64,000 nucleotides of DNA from Neobacillus sp. SuZ13 (GTDB taxonomy: Bacteria > Bacillota > Bacilli > Bacillales > Cytobacillaceae). Positions 1-7,530 of the stretch are shown here, piece by piece (positions within the stretch are counted from its first letter, which is position 1; each line of letters starts with the position of its first letter). The notes beneath the pieces were generated by a model. The model did no database searches. It was given only the letters and a program-made list of their open reading frames with translations, and was not told where the DNA came from. The stretch is from the NCBI RefSeq assembly GCF_030123365.1, contig NZ_CP126107.1:1287501-1351500 (forward strand). Direction: 5' to 3'. A program made the position numbers and the translations under genes.

Positions 1-2
1 TA

Positions 3-122
3 GTATTAAGTGAAATTGAAGTATCTGAGCCTTTACTAGAATATGTGAGGCAGCATCCTAATATGGAACTATGTTCTGATCTTTATGATATTCCTTTCAA
101 TGAAAATGGAAATTTATTTTAA
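3..122 (+). CDS. C-terminal end of an unidentified protein (5'-truncated by window)
   Basis: An open frame enters from the left edge and stops at 120-122, giving 39 residues that end in DIPFNENGNLF. It sits 23 bases before the next start, so it is probably the preceding gene of the same operon. The tail does not resemble the end of B. subtilis UxuA as I remember it (which ends in EAMAKKEVGI). A LarA-family enzyme or another sugar-acid gene would fit the neighbourhood, but nothing in these residues decides it. Confidence 0.6.
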   Translation, partial: VLSEIEVSEPLLEYVRQHPNMELCSDLYDIPFNENGNLF

Positions 123-145
123 AAGTAAAAGGGAGAGAATAAATT

Positions 146-916
146 ATGGCACAATTATTTGATTTAAGTGGAAAAGTTGCAGTTGCAATTGGTGGAAATG
201 GTGTTTTGGGATCAGCTATGGCAAAAGGCTTGGCTTCCCACGGTGCCAAAGTTGCAATTGTAGGACGTAATCTTGAAAAAGCAGAAGAAGTGGCCAAGGA
301 AATTAATGAGAGTGGCGGGGAAGCCAAGGCATTTTCTGCTGATGTTAGTTCAAAGGATTCCTTAGTTAACGTTGCGAATGAGATTGAACAATGGTCTGGT
401 GGCTGGGACATTCTATTAAACGCACCAGGTACAAATAGCGCCACACCATTTTTTGAACTTGGCATGGACGAATGGGACAAAATTATGGATATAAATTTAA
501 AAGGAATTGTATTAACCTGTCAGATTTTTGCGAAGAGAATGATTGAACAGGAAAGAAAAGGAAGCATTATTAATATCTCTTCGGTTTCTTCAACAACACC
601 ATTATCAAGAGTGTTTACCTATTCCGTATCAAAAGCAGGTCTTAATAGTGTTACACAGTTCTTAGCACGAGAATTTGCACCAAATGGTATCCGTGTCAAT
701 GCAATTATTCCAGGATTTTTCCCTGCTGAACAAAACAGAAAAATTTTAGATAAAGAGAGAATTGAATCAATCATGAGACATACTCCAATGAATCGCTTTG
801 GTGAGGCGGAAGAGTTACAAGGTGCTACGGTTTGGCTTGCTTCTGAAAAAGCGTCGAGTTTTGTAACAGGAACACTCGTACGAGTAGATGGCGGCTTTGG
901 AAGCATGACAATATAA
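146..916 (+). CDS. SDR oxidoreductase, D-mannonate oxidoreductase (UxuB/YjmF) type
   Basis: A 256-residue classical short-chain dehydrogenase with a Rossmann opening GGNGVLGSAMA, an NAPG-type loop, the ISS plus YSVSK catalytic Ser-Tyr-Lys region and an ending VDGGFGSM. The stretch NAIIPGFFPAEQNRKIL resembles the PGFF-x-x-EQNR motif I associate with the SDR-type fructuronate reductase YjmF/UxuB of B. subtilis, which reduces D-fructuronate to D-mannonate; the protein is about 20 residues shorter than YjmF, lacking a loop after the NAPG motif. The ATG follows a GGGAGAG ribosome site. With larE, gluconokinase, larB and larC downstream it suggests aldonic acid metabolism. A gluconate 5-dehydrogenase is the main alternative. 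Confidence 0.75.
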   Translation: MAQLFDLSGKVAVAIGGNGVLGSAMAKGLASHGAKVAIVGRNLEKAEEVAKEINESGGEAKAFSADVSSKDSLVNVANEIEQWSGGWDILLNAPGTNSATPFFELGMDEWDKIMDINLKGIVLTCQIFAKRMIEQERKGSIINISSVSSTTPLSRVFTYSVSKAGLNSVTQFLAREFAPNGIRVNAIIPGFFPAEQNRKILDKERIESIMRHTPMNRFGEAEELQGATVWLASEKASSFVTGTLVRVDGGFGSMTI

Positions 917-1004
917 ATCCCCGGTGCACATAAATCTAAAGTCTATTAAATAAATTAACAATGGCTGACTTTAATTAGATAAGGGATTGGGGGAGAAACG
1001 GTCC

Positions 1005-1805
1005 ATGCTAACAGAGAAATACAAAAAATTAACGTCAATTCTCCAAGATATGGAATCGATAGTCGTTGCATTTTCAGGAGGAGTAGACAGTACTTTTTTA
1101 TTAAAGGCTGCAGTGGATGCTTTAGGGGCTGAGCATGTTCTCGCTGTAACAGCAGACTCTGAAAGCTACCCTTCTAGTGAACTGGAAGAGGCAAGAGTTC
1201 TTGCAAATCAAATTGGTGTCAGGCACCAAGTGATTGAAACATCAGAACTTGCTATTCCAGGCTATGCAGAAAACAATAAAAATCGATGCTATTTCTGTAA
1301 GAGCAGTTTATTTGATCATTTGATTCCAGTCATGGAAGAAAAGGGCTTTCAAAATGTGGTTTATGGTGTCATAGCAGATGATATGAATGAGTTTCGACCA
1401 GGTATGCAAGCCGCTAAAGAAAAGGGGATACGTGGTCCACTCCTAGAAGCTAATTTGTTTAAACAAGAAATCAGAGAACTCTCGCGTGAATTCGATTTGC
1501 CAACTTGGGATAAACCATCCTTAGCGTGTCTTTCTTCAAGAATTGCTTATGGTGAATATATTACAAAAGAAAAGTTGACGAAGGTAGAAAAAGCCGAAGC
1601 CTATTTAAAATCACTAGATATCCATCAAGTACGGGTGCGAACACATGATGAGATTGCAAGAATCGAAGTAGAACCAGATGATATGAAAAAGGTTCTTGAA
1701 AACCATGACTCAATCGTGAAAGCACTCCAAGGATATGGTTACAAATATATCACGTTAGATTTAGTTGGATATCAGAGTGGAAGTATGAATAAGGTGTTGT
1801 CTTAG
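1005..1805 (+). CDS. larE: LarE, ATP-dependent sacrificial sulfur transferase for the nickel-pincer cofactor
   Basis: LarE adenylates pyridinium-3,5-biscarboxylic acid mononucleotide and donates sulfur while building the NPN nickel cofactor of lactate racemase and its relatives. The 266-residue product has the PP-loop SGGVDST near residue 24, the NRCYFC cysteine pair, and Cys175 in LACLSSR, matching the sacrificial cysteine (Cys176) of the Lactobacillus plantarum enzyme. I chose the ATG at 1005, preceded by GGGGGAG with a 9-10 base spacer, over the upstream in-frame TTG at 987, which lies before that ribosome site. It is separated from the downstream lar genes by a terminator and a kinase gene. 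Confidence 0.92.
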   Translation: MLTEKYKKLTSILQDMESIVVAFSGGVDSTFLLKAAVDALGAEHVLAVTADSESYPSSELEEARVLANQIGVRHQVIETSELAIPGYAENNKNRCYFCKSSLFDHLIPVMEEKGFQNVVYGVIADDMNEFRPGMQAAKEKGIRGPLLEANLFKQEIRELSREFDLPTWDKPSLACLSSRIAYGEYITKEKLTKVEKAEAYLKSLDIHQVRVRTHDEIARIEVEPDDMKKVLENHDSIVKALQGYGYKYITLDLVGYQSGSMNKVLS

Positions 1806-1846
1806 AGCTTTCACTTCGCCAATGTGTTTAGGAAAGTACATTTAAA

Positions 1847-1878
1847 AAAAGGCTTTGGAAATATCCAGAGCCTTTTAA
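1847..1878 (+). terminator. Terminator after larE
   Basis: AAGGCTTTGGA and TCCAGAGCCTT form a stem with one wobble around a four-base loop, followed by TTTAATAT. It separates larE from the gluconokinase transcription unit. Confidence 0.7.
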
Positions 1879-1942
1879 TATAACATTATAAAAATTGCAA
1901 TAAATAATATACTTTATGTTATGTGAAAAGGACGAGGAGAGA

Positions 1943-3415
1943 ATGTCAAGAGAAGTTGTGATAGGACTTGATATCGGAACAACAAGTGTTAAAGCATGCG
2001 CATTTGACCTTCAAGGTAAATTAATCGCAGAAGCTGAGAGAATGAACACATTTCATTATCCAAAGCAAGGATGGGTCGAACAAAACCCAATTGAGATTGA
2101 ACAATCAGCTGTACAAGCCATAAAAGAGGTAATTGAGAAAGCCAAAATTGAAAATCGTGAGTTGATTTCAGTTGGTTTTTCTTCTGCAATGCATTCCCTC
2201 ATTTGTATAAATGAGAATGGATTCCCAATATCTCCAGCCTTAATTTGGGCTGATGGAAGAAGTTATCTACAAGCAGAATCAGTGATTGAAAAAATGGGGA
2301 ACGGGGTGTATTCAAACACAGGCACACCGGTTCATCCCATGACGCCATTTGTTAAGTTATTGTGGATGAAAGAAACTAAATATGATCCGTACCTCCAAGC
2401 AAAGTACTTTATGTCTATTAAAGAGTATTTACTTCAATGCTGGTTTAACAAGAGGGTTATAGATTATTCGATGGCATCTGCGACAGGGTTATTTAACCCA
2501 GACACACACACGTGGAATCAAACATTATTATCTCTAACGGGTATTCATGAAGATCAGCTTTCTAGAATTGTCCCTCCAACAGAGATATTAACAGGGATGA
2601 ATCCTCTAAAAGCCGAAGAAATGGGGATTGATTCTGAACTTCCTTTTGTTATCGGTGCTGCGGATGGCCAACTGGCTAACCTGGGTATTGGAGCGATTCT
2701 CCCGGGTGAAGTGGCAGTTTCAGTTGGAACTAGCGGAGCCATTCGGCAATTCACAAGAGGCGTTAAAATGAGTGAACATCAAGAAAACTTTTGTTATTCT
2801 TTTACAGAAGATTTTTCTATCATAGGAGGTCCATCTAATAATGGAGGGATTGCCTTACAATGGATAAAAGATCTTTTGAATGACCCTAGGGATTTCGCTG
2901 ATTTCCTTGCGGATGCAGAAAAGGTGCCACTTGGTTCCGATGGAATCATCTTTCATCCATATCTCAATGGCGAAAGAGCACCGATATGGAATCAACGAGC
3001 AAAAGGAAATTTCTTTGGATTGTCTATCACACATAGAAGAGAACATTTTATTCGAGCGGTTCTAGAAGGTATTACATTTAACCTCTTTCAAATTGGCAAG
3101 GCTTTAGAGGGGTTAGCCGGGAAACATCAAAAGATATATGTAAATGGTGGTTTATCCAGGTCTCCATTGTGGCTGCAAATGATGGCGGATGTATTCGAGG
3201 CGGAGATTTATGTGCCGGAGAGCTATCACAGTGCAGCGTGGGGAGCAGCATGGACTGCATTAGTGGCTACTGGTAAAGTTCATTCCTTTGAAGATATTAA
3301 AAAGAATATCCCAATGGGTGAAGCAATTGTTCCTATTAAGGATAATAGTGAAAAATATAAACTTATTTATGAGAAATATGATAAGTTGGCAAGCGGAATG
3401 GCCCAACATTTTTGA
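1943..3415 (+). CDS. gntK: Gluconokinase, FGGY carbohydrate kinase family
   Basis: Phosphorylates D-gluconate to 6-phosphogluconate with ATP. The 490-residue protein begins with the phosphate-binding motif LDIGTTSVKA, has the HSLICINENG and LIWADGRS stretches typical of gluconokinases, the second ATP-binding region VSVGTSGAIR near residue 260, and the FGGY C-terminal signature region YVNGGLSRSPLWLQMMADV. The ATG at 1943 follows GAGGAGAG; an in-frame ATG 27 bases upstream lacks a ribosome site. It is the first gene of a unit with larB, larC1 and larC2 (27-base gap to larB). A kinase inside a lar operon suggests that the nickel enzyme served here acts on gluconate. Another aldonate or ketose kinase remains possible. 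Confidence 0.85.
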   Translation: MSREVVIGLDIGTTSVKACAFDLQGKLIAEAERMNTFHYPKQGWVEQNPIEIEQSAVQAIKEVIEKAKIENRELISVGFSSAMHSLICINENGFPISPALIWADGRSYLQAESVIEKMGNGVYSNTGTPVHPMTPFVKLLWMKETKYDPYLQAKYFMSIKEYLLQCWFNKRVIDYSMASATGLFNPDTHTWNQTLLSLTGIHEDQLSRIVPPTEILTGMNPLKAEEMGIDSELPFVIGAADGQLANLGIGAILPGEVAVSVGTSGAIRQFTRGVKMSEHQENFCYSFTEDFSIIGGPSNNGGIALQWIKDLLNDPRDFADFLADAEKVPLGSDGIIFHPYLNGERAPIWNQRAKGNFFGLSITHRREHFIRAVLEGITFNLFQIGKALEGLAGKHQKIYVNGGLSRSPLWLQMMADVFEAEIYVPESYHSAAWGAAWTALVATGKVHSFEDIKKNIPMGEAIVPIKDNSEKYKLIYEKYDKLASGMAQHF

Positions 3416-3442
3416 AGTTTATATTAAAAAGGGGGGAAATGA

Positions 3443-4201
3443 ATGCTTGAAGAAATTTTAGAGCAGGTTCAAAGAGGTACCCTTAGTGTCAAAGAGGCAA
3501 AAGAGCAATTAGCAACATTTGAAAATTTGGGATTTGCTAAAGTTGACCATCATCGTAAGAAACGTCAAGGCTTCCCAGAGGTCGTATACGGCGAAGGTAA
3601 AACGACTGAGCAAATTATTTCAATTATCCAAGTGTTAAGAGCCCGAAACAACCAAGTGCTCGTCACACGTATTACCAAGGAAAAGGCAGAAATTGTCCAA
3701 CGTGCTTGCCCTGATTTTATCTACAAAGAAGAAGCACAAATTCTTTTTTGGAAAGAGGACACTGTCTATGAGGGAGAGCCAAAAGGGTATATTGCCGTAA
3801 TTTGTGCAGGTACATCGGATTTACGAGTTGCCGAAGAAGCAGCGGTTACGGCAGAAGTATTAGGCAGCACAGTACATCGGATCTATGATGTAGGTGTTGC
3901 TGGAATTCATCGCTTGTTAAGTCATGCGGAGGAAATTCAAAATGCCACGGTCTCCGTTGTTGTTGCTGGTATGGAAGGGGCACTTCCAAGCGTAGTTGGC
4001 GGACTTGTTTCCCATCCTGTTATTGCTGTCCCAACGAGTGTTGGGTATGGAGCAAATTTTAATGGATTATCTGCCTTATTAACGATGTTGAATTCATGTG
4101 CATCAGGCATTAGTGTCGTGAATATTGATAATGGGTTTGGCGGGGGATATAACGCAGTATTAATTGATCAACTTGCACAAAAAGGGGCCGGGAAAAATTG
4201 A
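3443..4201 (+). CDS. larB: LarB, nicotinic acid adenine dinucleotide carboxylase/hydrolase
   Basis: LarB carboxylates the pyridinium ring of NaAD at C5 and hydrolyses the phosphoanhydride, the first step of NPN cofactor synthesis. The 252-residue protein has a helical N-terminal third and a PurE-like C-terminal domain with CAGTSDLRVAEEAA, YDVGVAGIHRLL, VVAGMEGALPSVVGGL and PTSVGYGANFNGLSALL, all hallmark LarB blocks. The ATG follows a very strong GGGGGG ribosome site. The TGA stop overlaps the TTG start of larC1 by four bases, implying translational coupling. Confidence 0.95.
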   Translation: MLEEILEQVQRGTLSVKEAKEQLATFENLGFAKVDHHRKKRQGFPEVVYGEGKTTEQIISIIQVLRARNNQVLVTRITKEKAEIVQRACPDFIYKEEAQILFWKEDTVYEGEPKGYIAVICAGTSDLRVAEEAAVTAEVLGSTVHRIYDVGVAGIHRLLSHAEEIQNATVSVVVAGMEGALPSVVGGLVSHPVIAVPTSVGYGANFNGLSALLTMLNSCASGISVVNIDNGFGGGYNAVLIDQLAQKGAGKN

Positions 4202-5163
4202 GGACACTTTATTTTGATTGTTTTTCAGGTATTAGCGGCGATATGGTTATTGGAGCTCTAATTGATGCCGGAGCAGATCCGAATCGTTTAGTAGAAGAAT
4301 TAAAAAAACTTCATATTGATGATGAGTATATGTTGACATGGAAAAAGATAGTGAAAAATGGGATTACAAGTACCAAATTTGATGTGGTGTTGAAGAATGT
4401 TCATACCCATAACCATCATCATGAACATGAACATACCCATGCACATGAACATGGACACACCCATGCACATGATGATGGACACGTTCATGGACAAACCCAT
4501 GCACATGATGATGGACACGATCACGGACACACCCATGCACATGATCATGAACACAACCATGAAAGTCACGAACACATCCATGCACACGACCATGAGCACC
4601 ATCATGACCATCATAATCATAGCCATGGAAATGACCATCATCATCATCATGAACACCGGTCTTATAAAGACATTGTTGCTTTAATTGAGGGGGCAGGTTT
4701 TGTTGAGCCTGTGAAAAATACAGCATTAAAAATCTTTAAAAGAATTGGTGAAGCGGAAGGACATATCCATGGAATTCCCTTAGAGAAGGTCCATTTTCAC
4801 GAAGTAGGGGCAGTAGATTCGATTATTGATATTATCGGTGCAGCTATTTTAATTCATCAATTAGGAATAGACGTAATTAAATCATCGCCCATTCCTGTGG
4901 GAACAGGTCGAATCCATATTGATCATGGTATTTATCCTGTACCTGCACCGGCTACTCTTGAAATTTTAAAAGGTGTACCAATTGAACAATCTGACATTCG
5001 CTTCGAGCTCACCACTCCCACTGGGGCAGCGATTGTCGCTGTATTGGCAGAAGAATTTTGCCCGATACCATCTATGAAGGTTACATCCATTGGTTATGGG
5101 GCTGGAACGAAGACCTTTAAAAAACATCCCAATGTGCTCCGTGTTGTCATTGGAGAGGACTAA
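4198..5163 (+). CDS. larC1: LarC1, N-terminal part of nickel insertase, with a histidine-rich insert
   Basis: LarC inserts nickel into the pincer nucleotide by CTP-dependent cyclometallation. This 321-residue part opens with LYFDCFSGISGDM, the LarC start signature, and keeps VHFHEVGAVDSIIDI and FELTTPTGAAI. Residues 69-153 hold about 43 histidines in 85 positions in an HxHxH pattern, far richer than a usual metal tail, probably for nickel storage or capture. It begins at a TTG whose last two bases lie in the larB stop codon (TTGA). The frame ends with RVVIGED and TAA; the second half of LarC follows in the same frame after 69 bases, so the protein is made as two chains. Confidence 0.92.
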   Translation: MRTLYFDCFSGISGDMVIGALIDAGADPNRLVEELKKLHIDDEYMLTWKKIVKNGITSTKFDVVLKNVHTHNHHHEHEHTHAHEHGHTHAHDDGHVHGQTHAHDDGHDHGHTHAHDHEHNHESHEHIHAHDHEHHHDHHNHSHGNDHHHHHEHRSYKDIVALIEGAGFVEPVKNTALKIFKRIGEAEGHIHGIPLEKVHFHEVGAVDSIIDIIGAAILIHQLGIDVIKSSPIPVGTGRIHIDHGIYPVPAPATLEILKGVPIEQSDIRFELTTPTGAAIVAVLAEEFCPIPSMKVTSIGYGAGTKTFKKHPNVLRVVIGED

Positions 5164-5232
5164 AATAAACCTTTAAGCGGACGTCCTTTTTGATATTTAA
5201 TGCCTCTTTTTGAAAAGAAAGGAAATGATTTA

Positions 5233-5709
5233 ATGATCTCTCATCTTCCTCCCAGTAATGAGCATCTTGATGATCAGATGGTCAAAATGGAAGTTAATCT
5301 CGATGATATTCCTGGAGAATGGCTTGGCTATGTGATGGACTTGTTATTTGAGGCTGGCGCTAATGATGTCTTCTATACCCCGATTTATATGAAAAAAAAT
5401 AGACCAGGCGTATTACTTCAGCTACTTTGTTCGCAGAAACATATAAATACTATGAAGGAAATTCTTTTTAAAGAAACTACCACACTTGGAATACGCTATT
5501 ATCCTTTAACTGTACACCGGTTAGAAAGAATGTTTAGGAAAGTTATTACAGAGTGGGGTCCTGTGACAGTAAAAGAAGGAATATATAATGGACAAGTTGT
5601 GCAATGTGCTCCGGAGTTTGAAGAATGTAAAAGCATTGCACAACTTCATGATATTCCCGTGAAAAAGGTTTACGAAATGGTTTGGAAGGCTTTGGGAAGA
5701 GAAGAATAA
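5233..5709 (+). CDS. larC2: LarC2, C-terminal part of nickel insertase
   Basis: A 158-residue protein matching the C-terminal half of LarC (DUF111): MEVNLDDIPGEWLGYVMDLLFEAG, DVFYTPIYMKKNRPGVLL, TTTLGIRYY and a closing EECKSIAQLHDIPVKKVY. I place the start at ATG 5233 because AAAGGA lies nine bases upstream; an in-frame ATG at 5200 has no ribosome site. The larC1 stop (5161-5163) and a TGA at 5191-5193 are in this same frame, so a single ribosomal frameshift of the kind described for L. plantarum larC1/larC2 cannot join the chains here. Separate initiation is the simplest reading. Confidence 0.88.
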   Translation: MISHLPPSNEHLDDQMVKMEVNLDDIPGEWLGYVMDLLFEAGANDVFYTPIYMKKNRPGVLLQLLCSQKHINTMKEILFKETTTLGIRYYPLTVHRLERMFRKVITEWGPVTVKEGIYNGQVVQCAPEFEECKSIAQLHDIPVKKVYEMVWKALGREE

Positions 5710-5771
5710 GCCAAAAGTCTCGCCTCATTTTAAGCAAGATTCGTAGATAAATTTTAATAGATTTGGCGTAT

Positions 5772-5812
5772 AAAAATGGCTGCCATACAGTATAATGGCA
5801 GCCATTTTTTAA
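5772..5812. terminator. Bidirectional terminator between larC2 and the converging gene
   Basis: A perfect 11-bp stem, ATGGCTGCCAT/ATGGCAGCCAT, with an eight-base loop, flanked by A-rich and T-rich runs that serve both strands. Confidence 0.85.
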
Positions 5813-6087
5813 ACCCATTTAATTTCTTCAACTATTTGTTGTTTAAACAACTGGATGATAAATTCATTATAAAAGTCTTTTCTAACAATTATTTGAAACC
5901 TATTTTTCGGATGAATATAAAAATAGATATCAGTTAGGATGTTATTTGTATCAAAATACTCACGAATTTCTTCGATTTTTTTCTTCCATTTGTTATCAAT
6001 AAAAGTAAGTGTAAATTCAAAATCATCGCCGTTTGGAGTTTCTTTTAGTTCGAGAAACTGTTCGTTATATTTATACTCTACTTTCAT
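5809..6087 (-). CDS. Small hypothetical protein
   Basis: A 92-residue acidic-basic protein starting MKVEYKYNEQFLELKE, with no membrane segment, signal peptide or cysteine. The ATG follows an excellent AGGAGGGG ribosome site and lies 10 bases past the permease stop, so it is co-transcribed with that gene. I do not recognise the family. The mix of beta-prone and charged stretches suggests a small soluble domain. Confidence 0.7.
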   Translation of the reverse strand: MKVEYKYNEQFLELKETPNGDDFEFTLTFIDNKWKKKIEEIREYFDTNNILTDIYFYIHPKNRFQIIVRKDFYNEFIIQLFKQQIVEEIKWV

Positions 6088-6097
6088 TATACCCCTC

Positions 6098-7378
6098 CTA
6101 AATTAGATATCTTAAATATATGTAAATCGTACAAATAATAATTGATAAAATCATTAATGGAAATGCAATCAACATGAATTTTCCAAATGTAATAGGATGG
6201 CCTTCCTTCGCTGCAAGACCCGCCACAATCACATTGGCACTTGCGCCAATTAATGTGCCATTTCCGCCTAGACATGCCCCTAAAGATAGACTCCACCAAA
6301 GAGGTTCTAAATTAGTAATGCCAAGTTCCCCCATGTCTTTTATCATTGGAATCATGGTGGCAACAAACGGAATATTATCAATAAATGCTGAAGCGATCGC
6401 GCTAACCCAGAGAATTAAGATGGATGTGGATGTAACATCCCCTCCAGTTAGGTGTACGGAGTAATCTGCTAATAACGAAATTACCCCTGTTTCGATTAAT
6501 CCTGATACCAATACAAACAGGCCGATAAAGAAGAATATGGTTGTCCATTCTACTTTTAAAAATGCTTTATCTAAATACTTTTCTCCTGTTAATAGAAGCA
6601 GCAGGAAGGCACCAGCTAACGCAACGGTAGCAGATTCAATATGAAAAAGCTGATGCAGGAAAAAACCCAAAATAGTTAAAGAGAGAGCAGTTAGAGATTT
6701 AATTAGTAACTTGGTATCTGTTATTTCTTCCTTTTCATCTAAGTCCATTAAATTGGCCCTTAACTCATCCGTTGTTCGAAGCTGCTTCCGATAAATAAAT
6801 GCTAAGATCCCAATATTTACAAATAAGATAAAGAATGTTATCGCTGTTAGATTATTAATAAATGCCATAAAGGTAAGTTCTTTTACGGCGCTGCCGAGCA
6901 TGATATTCGGCGGGTCGCCTATCAGTGTGGAAGTTCCGCCAATATTTGAGGCAATAACTTCGGTTATTAAAAAGGGAATCGGATTAACCCGTAATTGTCT
7001 CGTGATACTGAAAGTAACTGGAACCATTAATAGGACCGTTGTTACGTTATCTAAAAAGGCTGATCCCAAGGCAGTAATAGTTCCGAGCACCAACAATATT
7101 TTTAATGGATCACCTTTCACTTTTTTTGCTGACCAAATAGCTATGTATTTGAACAGACCTGTCTCTGAAGTTATGGCAACGATGATCATCATACCGGTCA
7201 ATAATCCGAGTGTATTAAAGTCGATATGGTGAAGCGCTTTTTCCTGCCCAACAATTCCTAGTAATACCATCATAATTCCGCCGCACATGGCAATGATCGT
7301 GCGATGAATCTTTTCAGTGACGATAAAGGCATAGGTAAATAAGAATACACCTAGTGCGATTAGAGCTTGTGTTGACAT
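6098..7378 (-). CDS. ArsB/NhaD-superfamily ion or anion permease
   Basis: A 426-residue polytopic membrane protein of the ion transporter superfamily that includes ArsB, NhaD and citrate permeases. It has about 11 hydrophobic segments and two pseudo-repeats each carrying the family motif: SAFLDNVTTVLLMVPV with NIGGTSTLIGDPPNIMLG in the first half, and SAFIDNIPFVATMIPMI with LGGNGTLIGASANVIVAG in the second. Substrate cannot be read: sodium/proton, arsenite and dicarboxylate are all possible. The ATG at 7378 has an AAGGGGT site; the in-frame extension of 31 residues upstream crosses a terminator and is not used. Confidence 0.85.
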   Translation of the reverse strand: MSTQALIALGVFLFTYAFIVTEKIHRTIIAMCGGIMMVLLGIVGQEKALHHIDFNTLGLLTGMMIIVAITSETGLFKYIAIWSAKKVKGDPLKILLVLGTITALGSAFLDNVTTVLLMVPVTFSITRQLRVNPIPFLITEVIASNIGGTSTLIGDPPNIMLGSAVKELTFMAFINNLTAITFFILFVNIGILAFIYRKQLRTTDELRANLMDLDEKEEITDTKLLIKSLTALSLTILGFFLHQLFHIESATVALAGAFLLLLLTGEKYLDKAFLKVEWTTIFFFIGLFVLVSGLIETGVISLLADYSVHLTGGDVTSTSILILWVSAIASAFIDNIPFVATMIPMIKDMGELGITNLEPLWWSLSLGACLGGNGTLIGASANVIVAGLAAKEGHPITFGKFMLIAFPLMILSIIICTIYIYLRYLI

Positions 7379-7427
7379 GTAGTAACCCCTTCTCCCAAGA
7401 TTTAAATGGTCCATTTTTAAAAAATGA

Positions 7428-7457
7428 CAAAAAGGAGCCTGTTTGACAGACTCCCCC
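7428..7457 (-). terminator. Terminator after the metallophosphatase gene
   Basis: On the minus strand GGAGTCTGT, a three-base loop and ACAGGCTCC are followed by TTTTTG. It lies between the stop at 7531 and the permease start at 7378, and could also attenuate transcription into the permease. Confidence 0.7.
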
Positions 7458-7530
7458 AATAAAAACACCATTTATATTATTCACTTTATTTTATATAACT
7501 AAAGTTTGAAAGTAAAGAATGTTTTAACTA

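Noticed and set aside
4300..4726. Long methionine-rich and histidine/valine-rich ORFs on both strands
   Set aside because: They are other-frame shadows of the CAT/CAC-rich histidine tract of larC1, with no ribosome sites of their own.
5100..5233. Programmed frameshift joining larC1 and larC2
   Set aside because: Both halves are in the same frame with two stop codons between them, and the alternative frames close before reaching larC2.
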